Assembly (NCBI RefSeq): GCF_010119205.1
Contig: NZ_WRXM01000001.1
Location: forward strand, 1,054,001 to 1,118,000
Direction of reading: 5' to 3'
From: Haloarcula limicola
Lineage (GTDB): Archaea; Halobacteriota; Halobacteria; Halobacteriales; Haloarculaceae
DNA: 64,000 bases
The position numbers were made by a program, and so were the translations under genes. The notes below the pieces were generated by a model. The model was not told where the DNA came from. It saw only the letters and a list, made by a program, of their open reading frames with translations, and made no database searches. Shown here in pieces: positions 26,963-35,765 of the stretch. The stretch's first letter is position 1. Each line of letters begins with the position of its first letter.

Positions 26963-28183
26963 TCACTCGGCCAGCGCACTGGTGGCGCTGTCCAGAAGCA
27001 CCCGGTCCCTGTCGCCGTTGAAGTCCCACATAGTCATTCCGCCGAACCCCTCGTCGGCCACGTAGCGGGCCTTCTCGGCGACGGAGCGCTCGTCGTCGTA
27101 GGTGAGGAACACGCCGTCGACCGCCGAGTAGCGGAACGGCGCGGCCGCGTCGCCGTGCCAGTGGGACTCGTAGCCCTCTTCGGGGGTGAAGTTCGCTTCG
27201 ATGTCCCAGTAGTCGTAGGCCCCCTCACCTTCCCCGGGATAGGTTCCCGGCGGCGTCCCCTCGAACGGCTGGTCGAACCCCTGGTTTTGGGCACTGACGC
27301 CGCTGAACGCGCGACCGTAGGCGGCGAATCCGAGGCTCAGCTTGCTCGAGTCGATGGGCTGTCGCTTCCAGGTAGTCATGGCGTTGGCGACGTAGAACGG
27401 ATTGTCCGGCACTGAGTCCGGAAACGGGTTGTAGAGCGGCGCGGTGAACCCGGTCAGTTCGTCCCACGGGCCGGCGTAGTCGTAGGCCATCACGTTGACC
27501 CGGTCGACGAGGTCCGCGAACTCGCCGACGTCCAAGTTCTCGGTGAACTGGGGGTTGATAGACGCCGAGATGCTGAGCTCGTACTCCTTGTCGTCCTCGC
27601 CGCCGGCGGCGTCGAGCTGCCGGCGCACCTCCGACAGGAGGAGCGTAAAGCGGCTCACATCGCCCTCTCGGGTGAAGGCGTTCGGGTTCCCGCCGCTCGG
27701 GTACTGCCAGTCGAGGTCCAGCCCGTCGAAGTCGTACTCCCGGAGGAATGCGACGGCGGTGCGGGCGAAGCGGGCGCGTCGCGTCCCGTCGAGCGCCGCG
27801 TTCGAGTAGTACTCCGAAGCGAAGAACCCGCCGACAGAGAGGAGCATCTTCGTGTCGGGATGGGCCCGCTTTCGCTCTCGAAACGCCGTCAGGTTCCGCG
27901 TGTCGCCGTAGCGGTCGGCGTAGTCGACGCTTCCGTCTTCGGTGATCGTCAGGTAGGCGTACTGCAGGTGGGTGATCCGGTCGAGCGGGACGTCGCCCGG
28001 TAGATATCCGCGCTCGTAGCGGGACCACGACGGGTAGATACCGACCATCGTCTTGGGTTCGGGCGACGCGTTCGCGCCGTCGGACGGCCCGCGGAGCCAC
28101 CCGGTCGCCCAACCGAGCGCCCCCGCCGCAGTCGTCACCCCGAGCAACCCCAAGAAGCCCCTTCGAGAGAGTGTCTTATTCAT
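26963..28183 (-). CDS. Tat-exported GH18 chitinase-like protein, catalytic Glu replaced by Gln
   Basis: 406 residues. The N terminus NKTLSRRGFLGLLG is a Tat signal (SRRGFLG) followed by a hydrophobic stretch. A GH18 barrel follows: start strand MVGIYPSW, SVGGF loop, DGLDLDWQYP (residues 153-162) and MAYDYAGPWD. The proton-donor Glu of the DxxDxDxE motif is Gln160 (codon CAG on the coding strand). The protein may therefore bind chitin or GlcNAc glycans without cleaving them, as chi-lectins do. The start at 28183 gives a standard Tat leader; an ATG three codons upstream is an alternative. Divergent from the radical SAM gene. Confidence 0.88.
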   Translation of the reverse strand: MNKTLSRRGFLGLLGVTTAAGALGWATGWLRGPSDGANASPEPKTMVGIYPSWSRYERGYLPGDVPLDRITHLQYAYLTITEDGSVDYADRYGDTRNLTAFRERKRAHPDTKMLLSVGGFFASEYYSNAALDGTRRARFARTAVAFLREYDFDGLDLDWQYPSGGNPNAFTREGDVSRFTLLLSEVRRQLDAAGGEDDKEYELSISASINPQFTENLDVGEFADLVDRVNVMAYDYAGPWDELTGFTAPLYNPFPDSVPDNPFYVANAMTTWKRQPIDSSKLSLGFAAYGRAFSGVSAQNQGFDQPFEGTPPGTYPGEGEGAYDYWDIEANFTPEEGYESHWHGDAAAPFRYSAVDGVFLTYDDERSVAEKARYVADEGFGGMTMWDFNGDRDRVLLDSATSALAE

Positions 28184-28187
28184 AAGA

Positions 28188-28200
28188 TACATAATATGTA
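28188..28200. promoter_or_regulatory. Perfect palindrome at the 5' end of the GH18 gene
   Basis: TACATA-A-TATGTA is a 13-base perfect inverted repeat five bases upstream of the ATG at 28183. It sits in an unusually AT-rich patch and could be an operator or part of the core promoter. No regulator is identified. Confidence 0.4.
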
Positions 28201-28313
28201 CGCAAATCTAGGACATATCTGTTTTGTCTGGTGTGGTAACCGTACGCAACTTCGGCGGGAGTCCGCCCGACCGACCAGACACCGTTTTACGCCTCGGCCG
28301 ACAACTCGCGGCC

Positions 28314-30032
28314 ATGACCGCAGACCCCGAGACGCTCGACGTGACCATCGTGGACGGCTACGTCGACGAACCGGCGCACTTCGGGGTTCCGCCGTACATC
28401 TCGACGTACCCGCGCTACGCCGCCGGCGCGATGGTCGAGGCGGGCGTGCCCCGAGAGCGAATCACCTACCACACGATCGACGAACTCCGCGAGGAGCGCC
28501 GCCTGTGGCGCGACGTGGAGGAGGCCGACCTGCTGCTGTACGTCGGCGGGATGACCGTCCCCGGGAAATACGTCGGCGGGACGCCGGCCGAACCCGACGA
28601 GGTGCGCGAACTGGCCTGGACCGCCGACGGCACCTCGGTGATGGGCGGTCCCGTCCGCTTCGGCGTCGGCGAGGCGAACGAGGGAGCGAGCGAGACGGCC
28701 CGTGACGACCTCGACTTCGACTTCCTGGCGATGGCCGACGTGGAGGCGGCCGTCCACGACCTCGTCGAGTCCGGCCTCGAAGGGTTCGAGGACCGCTATC
28801 GCTCGGTCGAGGAGGAGACCCGCTGGGCGCGAGCGGGCGCGTTCGTCGTCGAGCAGCACCCCAACCACCCGGAGTACCTCATCTGCGAGATGGAGACCTC
28901 CCGCGGCTGTCCGTACCGCTGTTCGTTCTGCACGGAGCCGATGTACGGCGACCCGGACTTCCGGCCGCCCGAGAGCGTCGTAGACGAAGTCGACGCCCTC
29001 TCGGACCGCGGCGTCGCCCACTTCCGCCTGGGCCGCCAGGCCGACATCCTCGCCTACGGCGGCGACGGCGAGGCCCCGAACCCGGACGCCCTCCGCCGCC
29101 TCTACGGCGGTATCCGCGAGGTGGCTCCCGACTTAGAGACGCTCCACCTCGACAACATGAACCCCATCACCGTCGTCGAGTGGCCCGAGAAGGCCCGGGA
29201 GGGGATCCGCGTCATCGCCGAGCACAACACGCCCGGCGACACCGCCGCGTTCGGTCTGGAGTCCGCCGACCCGCTCGTGCAGGAGGAGAACGACCTCAAC
29301 GTCACCGCCGAGGAGTGTTTCGAGGCCGTGAAGATCGTGAACGAGGAAGCGGGATGGCGTCCCGGCGGCGACAGGGAGAGCGCGCCCAACTTCGGCGAGG
29401 GCGCGCCGCGCCGCCTCCCGAAGCTCCTGCCCGGAATCAACCTCCTGCACGGCTTGAAAGGCGAGCGCCGCGAGACGTTCGACCACAACAAGGAGTTCCT
29501 CCAGCGCGTCTACGACGAGGGGTACATGCTCCGCCGGGTGAACATCCGGCAGGTGATGGCCTTCGAGGGGACCGACATGGCCGACACCGGCGCGCAGATC
29601 GCCAAGGACCACAAGCAACTGTTCAAGCGGTACAAGCAGGAGGTCCGCGAGGAGATCGACAACCCGATGCTCAAGCGGGTCGCCCCGCCCGGCACGGTGC
29701 TTCCCGACGTGCATCTGGAGTACCACCAGGACGGCAAGACCTTCGGCCGACAGCTCGGCACGTATCCGCTGCTAGTCGGGCTCCCGGGCGAACGCGAACT
29801 CGGGCGGACCCTCGACGTGGCAGTCACCGGCCACGGCTACCGCTCGGTGACGGGCGTGCCCCACCCGCTGGACGTCAACAGCGCTTCGATGGACGAACTG
29901 ACGACGATCCCCGGCATCGGCAAGAGCCGCGCCGGCGACATCGTCGTCGGGCGGCCCTACGAGTCGGCCGCCGAGGTCGGCGAGGACCTGACGGAGTTCG
30001 TCACCGTACGCTCACCCGAGCGGGCGGACTGA
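28314..30032 (+). CDS. Radical SAM protein with B12-binding-like N terminus and C-terminal HhH
   Basis: 572 residues. The iron-sulfur motif CPYRCSFC gives Cys199, Cys203 and Cys206, preceded by EMETSRG. The first 190 residues resemble a cobalamin-binding Rossmann domain (TIVDGYVDEPAHFGVPPYIS). The C-terminal 55 residues form a helix-hairpin-helix (LDVNSASMDELTTIPGIGKS, about 518-537) that usually contacts nucleic acid. A TTTTACG element lies about 25 bases before the ATG at 28314, so upstream starts in frame were rejected. Substrate unknown; the HhH points to RNA or DNA modification. Confidence 0.87.
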   Translation: MTADPETLDVTIVDGYVDEPAHFGVPPYISTYPRYAAGAMVEAGVPRERITYHTIDELREERRLWRDVEEADLLLYVGGMTVPGKYVGGTPAEPDEVRELAWTADGTSVMGGPVRFGVGEANEGASETARDDLDFDFLAMADVEAAVHDLVESGLEGFEDRYRSVEEETRWARAGAFVVEQHPNHPEYLICEMETSRGCPYRCSFCTEPMYGDPDFRPPESVVDEVDALSDRGVAHFRLGRQADILAYGGDGEAPNPDALRRLYGGIREVAPDLETLHLDNMNPITVVEWPEKAREGIRVIAEHNTPGDTAAFGLESADPLVQEENDLNVTAEECFEAVKIVNEEAGWRPGGDRESAPNFGEGAPRRLPKLLPGINLLHGLKGERRETFDHNKEFLQRVYDEGYMLRRVNIRQVMAFEGTDMADTGAQIAKDHKQLFKRYKQEVREEIDNPMLKRVAPPGTVLPDVHLEYHQDGKTFGRQLGTYPLLVGLPGERELGRTLDVAVTGHGYRSVTGVPHPLDVNSASMDELTTIPGIGKSRAGDIVVGRPYESAAEVGEDLTEFVTVRSPERAD

Positions 30033-30089
30033 CGGGGCGCTAGGAATGGGCCAGAAGGTACTTCCGATTCGGTACCCCACTCGGAACCA

Positions 30090-31910
30090 ATGACTGCTGT
30101 AGAGGTGAGCGTCGTCCTTCCGGCGTACAACGAGGAGGACACCATCGAGGAGACCGTCTCGGTGACGCTGGAGACGCTCGCCTCCTTCCTACCGGGAGAT
30201 TCGTTCGAAGTCATCGTCGCCGAAGACGGCTGCGCCGACCGGACGCCGGAGATAGCCACCCGCCTCGCGAACGAGGACGACCGCGTGCGTCACATCCACT
30301 CGGAGACGCGCCTCGGCCGCGGCGGCGCACTGGAGTACGCCTTCGAGCGGGCCGAGGGCGAGACGCTGGTGTATTTCGACACCGACCTCGCCACGGACAT
30401 GCGCCACCTGGAGGAACTCGTCGAGAGCGTCCGATCGGACGAGTACGACGTGGCGACGGGCTCGCGCTGGATGGCCGAGAACCGCGCCGACCGCCCGGCC
30501 AAGCGGGGCATCCCGAGTTTCGGCTACAACACGCTGGTCCGGGGCGTCCTGCGCTCCGACCTCAAGGACCACCAGTGCGGCTTCAAGGCGTTCGACCGGC
30601 GGGCCTTCGAGGCGCTCGCGCCGACCGTCCAGGACGAACACTGGTTCTGGGACACGGAGATGCTCGTCAAGGCCCAGCGACGCGGCTTCCGCGTCAAGGA
30701 GTTCCCCGTCGACTGGACGCCGAAGGGCGACTCGAAGGTCGATATCGTCCGGGACGTCTTCGGCATGGGGAGTCAGATCCTCCGGACCGGCTGGGAGCTA
30801 TCTGTCAGCCCCCGCATCACGCCCCGCGTCTCGCTGGGCGCGGGGACGATGCTCGTCGTCGTCGCGCTCCTGCTGATGACGCAGTACCTGAACCCGGCGC
30901 GGGTCCTGGACGTGATGGCCGGCGCAGACCCGGCGCTGATCGCCGTCAGCGCCGCCATCTACGCCGCCTCGTGGCCGCTTCGGGGCGCTCGCTATCGCGA
31001 TATCCTCGATACGATGGGGTATCACGAGCGCTGGGACTTCCTCACCGGCGCGGTGTTCATCAGCCAGACCGGCAACCTCGTGTTCCCGGCCCGGCTCGGC
31101 GACGGCGTGCGCGCCTACGTCGTGAAGGCGCGCCGCGCCATCCCGTATCCCACCGGGTTCGCGTCGCTGGCCGTCGAGCGCGTCTTCGACCTGCTCACGA
31201 TCACGGTGCTGGCCGGCACCGTCATGCTGGGGCTGGCCGCCACCGGATCGGCCGGCGAACTACTGGCCGCCCTGACCGGCGGAGCCAGCGGCGATACCGC
31301 ACGGAGCGGCCAGACCGCCGTCGTCGTCGCCGCCGCCGTGGGCGTCGCGGCCATCGGGGCCGTCGGCGTCATCGTCGCCAGCGCCCGCACCGACCGCAAC
31401 TTCGTCCGGTCGGCAGTCGGCCGGCTGAGCGACGACTCCTACGCCGACTACGTCGCCGGCGTCGTCGAGACGTTCGTCGCCGACATCCAGACGGTGACCG
31501 CCGACGGCTCGGCCTTCGCTCGCGTGGGCCTCAGCAGCCTCCTCATCTGGACGCTGGACGTGGTGACCGCGCTGGTCGTCTTCGCGGCCTTCGGCTATCC
31601 GCTCGACCCCTCGCTCGTCGCCGTCGGCTTCTTCGCGGTCAGCGTCGGGAACCTCGCGAAGGTGCTCCCGCTGACTCCCGGCGGCGTGGGGCTGTACGAG
31701 GGAGCGTTCACGATCATCGTCGCGCCGCTGACCCCCGCCGCCATCGGCGTGACGGTCGCTCTCAGCGTCGCGATCGTCGACCACGCGGTGAAAAACGCCG
31801 TCACCATCCTCGGGGGCGTCAGCTCGATGGCGTGGCTCAACGTCTCGCTGACGACCGCCGTCGAGGAGTCCCGGAGCGCGGGCGACATCGAACCCGAGAC
31901 GACGGACTGA
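30090..31910 (+). CDS. aglD: AglD-like glycosyltransferase fused to a flippase-like membrane domain
   Basis: 606 residues. The N-terminal GT2 domain (about 1-235) starts VSVVLPAYNEEDTIEETVS. It has the metal/nucleotide motif VYFDTDLATDM (Asp97, Asp99), GSRWM and an acceptor region HQCGFKAFDRRAFE. Residues 250-590 hold about eight transmembrane helices of the UPF0104/lysylphosphatidylglycerol-synthase-like type, with PLTPGGVGLYEGAF as signature. Haloferax AglD has this fusion and supplies the dolichol-phosphate-linked terminal mannose of the S-layer glycan. The gene neighbourhood also fits. Assignment is by architecture, so a paralogue with another sugar is possible. Confidence 0.85.
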   Translation: MTAVEVSVVLPAYNEEDTIEETVSVTLETLASFLPGDSFEVIVAEDGCADRTPEIATRLANEDDRVRHIHSETRLGRGGALEYAFERAEGETLVYFDTDLATDMRHLEELVESVRSDEYDVATGSRWMAENRADRPAKRGIPSFGYNTLVRGVLRSDLKDHQCGFKAFDRRAFEALAPTVQDEHWFWDTEMLVKAQRRGFRVKEFPVDWTPKGDSKVDIVRDVFGMGSQILRTGWELSVSPRITPRVSLGAGTMLVVVALLLMTQYLNPARVLDVMAGADPALIAVSAAIYAASWPLRGARYRDILDTMGYHERWDFLTGAVFISQTGNLVFPARLGDGVRAYVVKARRAIPYPTGFASLAVERVFDLLTITVLAGTVMLGLAATGSAGELLAALTGGASGDTARSGQTAVVVAAAVGVAAIGAVGVIVASARTDRNFVRSAVGRLSDDSYADYVAGVVETFVADIQTVTADGSAFARVGLSSLLIWTLDVVTALVVFAAFGYPLDPSLVAVGFFAVSVGNLAKVLPLTPGGVGLYEGAFTIIVAPLTPAAIGVTVALSVAIVDHAVKNAVTILGGVSSMAWLNVSLTTAVEESRSAGDIEPETTD

Positions 31911-31990
31911 GCGTCGCCGACCCGAACCCGTTTTCCGATTTACTCGCCGATCAGACCGCCGTTTGCGGACGAAATACACCGATACTTTAT

Positions 31991-32003
31991 GTTGATTGTC
32001 AAC
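31991..32003. promoter_or_regulatory. Inverted repeat GTTGA-N3-TCAAC before DUF2892 gene
   Basis: Five-base arms separated by TTG lie immediately after a TTTAT TATA-like element and 25 bases before the ATG at 32028. The position suits an operator that blocks transcription start. Short arms make chance occurrence possible. Confidence 0.35.
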
Positions 32004-32027
32004 GTATCACAATGTGGTGTCTCGACA

Positions 32028-32312
32028 ATGTACCGAAACGTCGGCGGCTACGACCGCATCGGCCGGGCCGTCTTCGGGCCGCTCCTCCTCGTCGTCGGCG
32101 CGGCGATACTGCTGGGGAGTGTGAGCCTCGATCCGGGACCGCCCGGCACCGCAGTCGGCGTCCTCGCGCTCGCTGTCGGCGTCGCGTTCCTGCTGACCGC
32201 GGCGGCGCGGTGGTGCCCGCTCAACGCGCTCACCGACATCGACACGACTGAGGGCAAGCGGACGATCGGCCGTCCGGGAGACGAGGTCGAACCCGGAAGC
32301 CGAACGGAATAA
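32028..32312 (+). CDS. DUF2892 (YgaP-type) inner membrane protein
   Basis: 94 residues beginning MYRNVGGYDRIGR. Two transmembrane helices (about 18-35 and 42-60) surround GSVSLDPGPPG, and the signature RWCPLNALTDIDT ends the domain, as in the YgaP C-terminal domain. Many relatives sit beside rhodanese or sulfide-responsive genes; none is adjacent here. The ATG at 32028 was preferred over one at 31989 because the family starts at MxRNVG and a TATA-like element plus inverted repeat lie between. Confidence 0.82.
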   Translation: MYRNVGGYDRIGRAVFGPLLLVVGAAILLGSVSLDPGPPGTAVGVLALAVGVAFLLTAAARWCPLNALTDIDTTEGKRTIGRPGDEVEPGSRTE

Positions 32313-32632
32313 CGCGCGACGCACCGAGGCCGTCAGCCTCGAACGCGGTCAGTCGCTCGCCGCGTCCGGGACGACGCGCTCGGCGGGGCGGCCTTTACCG
32401 GGTTCCGGCCCCGGTGACGCACGCCGTGGCTCGAACTCCCGGATGAATCATTACGGATGTTATTTGAATGGTTGTGCGTTGCTCATACAGACGCGCGTCT
32501 CGTGGCGTGAGCCGTCCATCCGCGGATCGATACCACAAACACTAAATGACTTTCGAACGGATTCGTTCTTACCGATTGCCGCCGGGTTCTACGGTTGGCC
32601 CCATCGCCCGGTGAGCCCCGCCTTCGCAACCA
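32313..32632. other. 320-bp gap before TFB: GC-rich half then AT-rich promoter half
   Basis: The first part (to about 32440) is very GC-rich. On the minus strand it keeps an open frame of 32 codons ending at 32349 whose composition (GPEPGKGRPAERVV) looks protein-like but has no start, perhaps a gene remnant. The second part (32441-32580) is AT-rich and contains the likely TFB promoter (ACACTAAATGAC near 32540) with a long 5' leader. No RNA gene was recognised. Confidence 0.4.
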
Positions 32633-33595
32633 ATGAGCGAACACACACGAACGCGACGACGAACCGACGAAGAGGAACAGACCGAGGAATCGACGGCGAC
32701 CGCCTGCCCGGAGTGCTCCGGATCGCTCGTCATGGACGACGAACACGGCGAGACGGTCTGTGAGGACTGCGGCCTGGTCGTCGAGTCCGACGAGATCGAC
32801 CGCGGCCCGGAGTGGCGGGCGTTCGACTCCAGCGAGAAGGACGAGAAGTCCCGCGTGGGCGCGCCGACGACGAACATGATGCACGACAAGGGCCTCTCGA
32901 CCAACATCGACTGGCGCGATAAGGACGCCTACGGCAACTCGCTGTCGGGCAAGCAGCGCCAGAAGATGCAGCGCCTGCGCAAGTGGAACGAGCGCTTCCG
33001 CACCCGCGACTCCAAGGAGCGCAACCTCAAGCAGGCGCTGGGCGAGATCGACCGCATGGCGAGCGCGCTCGGCCTCCCCGAGAACGTCCGCGAGACCGCC
33101 TCGGTCATCTACCGCCGAGCGCTGGACGAGAACCTGCTCCCCGGCCGCTCCATCGAGGGCGTCTCGACGGCGTCGGTGTACGCCGCCGCCCGGCAGGCAG
33201 GTGTCCCCCGCTCTCTCGACGAGATCACCGAGGTCTCCCGCGTCGAGAAGAGCGAGATAGCCCGGACCTACCGCTACGTCGTGCGCGAACTCGGGCTGGA
33301 AGTCAAGCCCGCGGACCCCGAGAGCTACGTCCCCCGGTTCGCCTCCTCGCTCGAACTCTCCGACGAGGCCGAACACCGGGCCCGCCAACTCCTCCAGAAC
33401 GCCAAGGAGCAGGGCGTCCACTCCGGGAAGTCGCCGGTCGGCCTCGCCGCCGCCGCGGTGTACGCCGCCGCGCTCCTGACCAACGAGAAGACGACGCAGG
33501 CGGCCGTCAGCGAAGTCGCCGACATCTCCGAGGTCACCATCCGCAACCGATACCACGAACTGCTCGAAGCCGAGCAGGGACTGACCGTCGCGTAG
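32633..33595 (+). CDS. tfb: Transcription initiation factor TFB
   Basis: 320 residues. The zinc ribbon binds through Cys25, Cys28, Cys43 and Cys46 (CPEC, CEDC). The B-finger/linker includes GPEWRAFDSSEKDEKSRVG, and two cyclin-like repeats follow (ALGEIDRMASALGLP from about 142, and ALELSDEAEHRARQLLQ-like from about 240) with the YAAARQAGVPRSLDEI signature. TFB recruits RNA polymerase to TBP-bound promoters. Haloarchaea carry several TFBs, so this is one member of an expanded set and its promoter specificity is unknown. A 320-bp upstream gap suggests elaborate control. Confidence 0.95.
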   Translation: MSEHTRTRRRTDEEEQTEESTATACPECSGSLVMDDEHGETVCEDCGLVVESDEIDRGPEWRAFDSSEKDEKSRVGAPTTNMMHDKGLSTNIDWRDKDAYGNSLSGKQRQKMQRLRKWNERFRTRDSKERNLKQALGEIDRMASALGLPENVRETASVIYRRALDENLLPGRSIEGVSTASVYAAARQAGVPRSLDEITEVSRVEKSEIARTYRYVVRELGLEVKPADPESYVPRFASSLELSDEAEHRARQLLQNAKEQGVHSGKSPVGLAAAAVYAAALLTNEKTTQAAVSEVADISEVTIRNRYHELLEAEQGLTVA

Positions 33596-33644
33596 CCGCT
33601 CTCAGTCCTCGAACTGCGGGAGGCCGCCGTCGGTCAGCGTATCG

Positions 33645-33649
33645 TTTTT
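33645..33649 (+). terminator. Probable TFB terminator T-run
   Basis: A five-T run about 50 bases after the tfb stop codon, in a short gap before the next gene's promoter. Haloarchaeal terminators are often simple T-runs. Confidence 0.4.
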
Positions 33650-33730
33650 ACACACCCCGACGGCCGTCGAAGAATCACGCCTGATAACCGCGGAGGTACG
33701 CTTAATCCGCTGGGCTGTCGGATTGCGTAC

Positions 33731-34618
33731 ATGGCTTCAGAAATCGGTCAGACCGACCAACGCCCGGTCGGTTCGGGCGGGACGGCGGACGAACTCGGCA
33801 GCGCCATCGACGAGCTGCTCCGCGCGTCCGAGAACGTCTCCGGGAGTTCCCAGGAGATCAGCGACCTCGCGAACGAGCAGTCCGACAACATGCGGGAGGT
33901 CGCCGGCGAGGTGTCGAACCTCTCCGCGACCGTCGAGGAGGTGGCCTCCAGCGCCAGCCAGGTGCGACAGGTGAGCGAACGCGCTCGCAGCCTCGCCGAC
34001 GAGGGCCGGGACGTGGCCGACGACGCCATCGACGCGATGGAGTCCGTCGACGAGGCCAACGAGAACGTCTCCGAGGACGTCGAGCAGCTGCGCGACCGCA
34101 TCGACGAGATCGACGCCATCGTCGACGTCATCAACGACATCGCCGACCAGACGAACATGCTGGCGCTGAACGCCTCCATCGAGGCCGCCCGCGCCGGGGA
34201 AGCCGGCGAGGGCTTCGCCGTCGTCGCCGACGAGGTGAAGTCCCTGGCCGAGGAGTCCCAGCAGAACGCGACCGAGATCGAGCAGCTCGTCTCGAACATC
34301 AAGGCCGACACCGAGGACACCGTCGGCAGCATCGACGACGCCAACGAACAGGTCGAGGAGGGCATCGAGCAGGTGAGCCGGACCGTCGAGATCCTCCGCG
34401 ACATCGACGAGGCCGTCGAGGAGGCCGCCCGCGGTGCCGAAGAGGTCGCCTCGGCGACCGACGAACAGGCCGCCTCGACCGAGGAGGTCGCCAGCATGGT
34501 CGACATGACCGCCGAGAACGCCGAGGAGGTCGCGACCGAGATCGAGCAGATAGCCGCCGCCAACGAACAGCAGACCGCGAAGATAAACGAGATTCAGAGC
34601 CTCGTCGAGCGGAACTGA
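33731..34618 (+). CDS. Soluble methyl-accepting transducer signalling protein without sensor domain
   Basis: 295 residues, all helical, with no transmembrane segment. The conserved MCP hairpin tip is complete: DIADQTNMLALNASIEAARA followed by GEAGEGFAVVADEVKSLAEES. On either side are heptad repeats with Glu/Gln pairs suited to methylation (NATEIEQLV, TDEQAASTEEVASM). The protein ends with EIQSLVERN. Apart from about 35 N-terminal residues there is no room for a ligand-binding domain, so input must come from a partner or a very short N-terminal segment. A TATA-like TTAATCC lies about 28 bases before the ATG. Confidence 0.88.
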   Translation: MASEIGQTDQRPVGSGGTADELGSAIDELLRASENVSGSSQEISDLANEQSDNMREVAGEVSNLSATVEEVASSASQVRQVSERARSLADEGRDVADDAIDAMESVDEANENVSEDVEQLRDRIDEIDAIVDVINDIADQTNMLALNASIEAARAGEAGEGFAVVADEVKSLAEESQQNATEIEQLVSNIKADTEDTVGSIDDANEQVEEGIEQVSRTVEILRDIDEAVEEAARGAEEVASATDEQAASTEEVASMVDMTAENAEEVATEIEQIAAANEQQTAKINEIQSLVERN

Positions 34619-34712
34619 GGACCGCTCTCGCTCGCGGGCGCCGAGTATCGTTTCGGTCGGCGGCGCGACGGAACCAAAACACACCTAACCGGGTCGCTTC
34701 TACCGCCGGCAC

Positions 34713-35726
34713 ATGGAGACGAGACACCGGGTCGTCACCGGGGACGTCCGCGAGTTGCCCCTCGAAGCCGACAGCGTCGAACTCGTCGTCACCTCGCCGC
34801 CGTACCCGATGATCGAGATGTGGGACGGCATCTTCGCGTCGCTCGACCCCGCCATCGGCGAGGCGCTGGACGACGGCGACGGCGACGAGGCCTTCCGGCT
34901 GATGCACGACGTGCTCGATACGGTCTGGGCCGAACTCGAACGCGTCCTCGTCCCGGGCGGCATCGCCTGCATCAACGTCGGCGACGCCACCCGATCGCTG
35001 GCCGACGGCTTTCGCTCGTACCCGAACCACGCCGAGATAACCGACCGGCTGACCGACCGCGGCCTGAGAGCGCTTCCGGACATCCTCTGGCGGAAGCCGA
35101 CCAACAGCGGCGCGAAGTTCATGGGGTCGGGGATGGTCCCGCCCAACGCCTACCCGACGCTCGAACACGAGCACATCCTCGTCTTCCGCAACGGCGAGCG
35201 CCGACGGCTCGAACCCGGCGCGGACCGCCGCTATCGGAGCGCGTACTTCTGGGAGGAGCGAAACGAGTGGTTCTCGGACCTCTGGGAGCTCCCCGGCGAG
35301 AGCCAGGCGCTCGACGACGGCCTGCGAAACCGCTCGGGCGCGTTCCCGCTGACCGTCCCGCACCGGCTTATCTCGATGTTCTCGGTGTACGGCGACACCG
35401 TCCTCGACCCCTTCCTCGGCACCGGAACGACGACGCTCGCCGCGATGGTCGACGCCCGCAACTCCGTCGGCGTCGAGCGCGACCCGGAGCTCGTAGCGGC
35501 GCTCGACGACCGCGTGGCGAGTGTAACGGGACACTCAGAGCGGATAGCCCGCGATCGACTCGCCGCCCACCGCGAGTGGGCCGCCGAGAACGACCCGAGC
35601 TACGACGCCGAGCACTACGACTTCGCGGTCAACACCAAACAGGAGCGCCGCGTCCGCCTCTACGCCGTCGACTCGGTCGAGCGGACCGACGACGGCTACC
35701 GCGTCTCGCACGTGCCGGTCGAGTGA
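34713..35726 (+). CDS. Orphan DNA methyltransferase, m4C type (CTAG-type candidate)
   Basis: 337 residues with permuted beta-class order. Catalytic motif IV TSPPYP is at residues 27-32, and the AdoMet motif DPFLGTGTTTLAAMVDARNS is near 232-251, followed by VGVERD. A TSPPY motif usually marks N4-cytosine methylation. No restriction nuclease or specificity subunit is nearby. In Haloferax volcanii an orphan methyltransferase at the equivalent place (HVO_0794, as I recall) modifies CTAG, a strongly under-represented tetranucleotide. The CTAG assignment is by synteny and motif class only. Confidence 0.85.
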   Translation: METRHRVVTGDVRELPLEADSVELVVTSPPYPMIEMWDGIFASLDPAIGEALDDGDGDEAFRLMHDVLDTVWAELERVLVPGGIACINVGDATRSLADGFRSYPNHAEITDRLTDRGLRALPDILWRKPTNSGAKFMGSGMVPPNAYPTLEHEHILVFRNGERRRLEPGADRRYRSAYFWEERNEWFSDLWELPGESQALDDGLRNRSGAFPLTVPHRLISMFSVYGDTVLDPFLGTGTTTLAAMVDARNSVGVERDPELVAALDDRVASVTGHSERIARDRLAAHREWAAENDPSYDAEHYDFAVNTKQERRVRLYAVDSVERTDDGYRVSHVPVE

Positions 35727-35765
35727 GACGGAGACGTTTTTGTGCGGTTCAGCCGAAGCGCCGCC

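Noticed and set aside
33602-33655. 17-codon minus-strand frame from GTG ending GLPQFED after tfb
   Set aside because: Too short, no promoter, and the upstream extension has no start codon; kept only as a curiosity.
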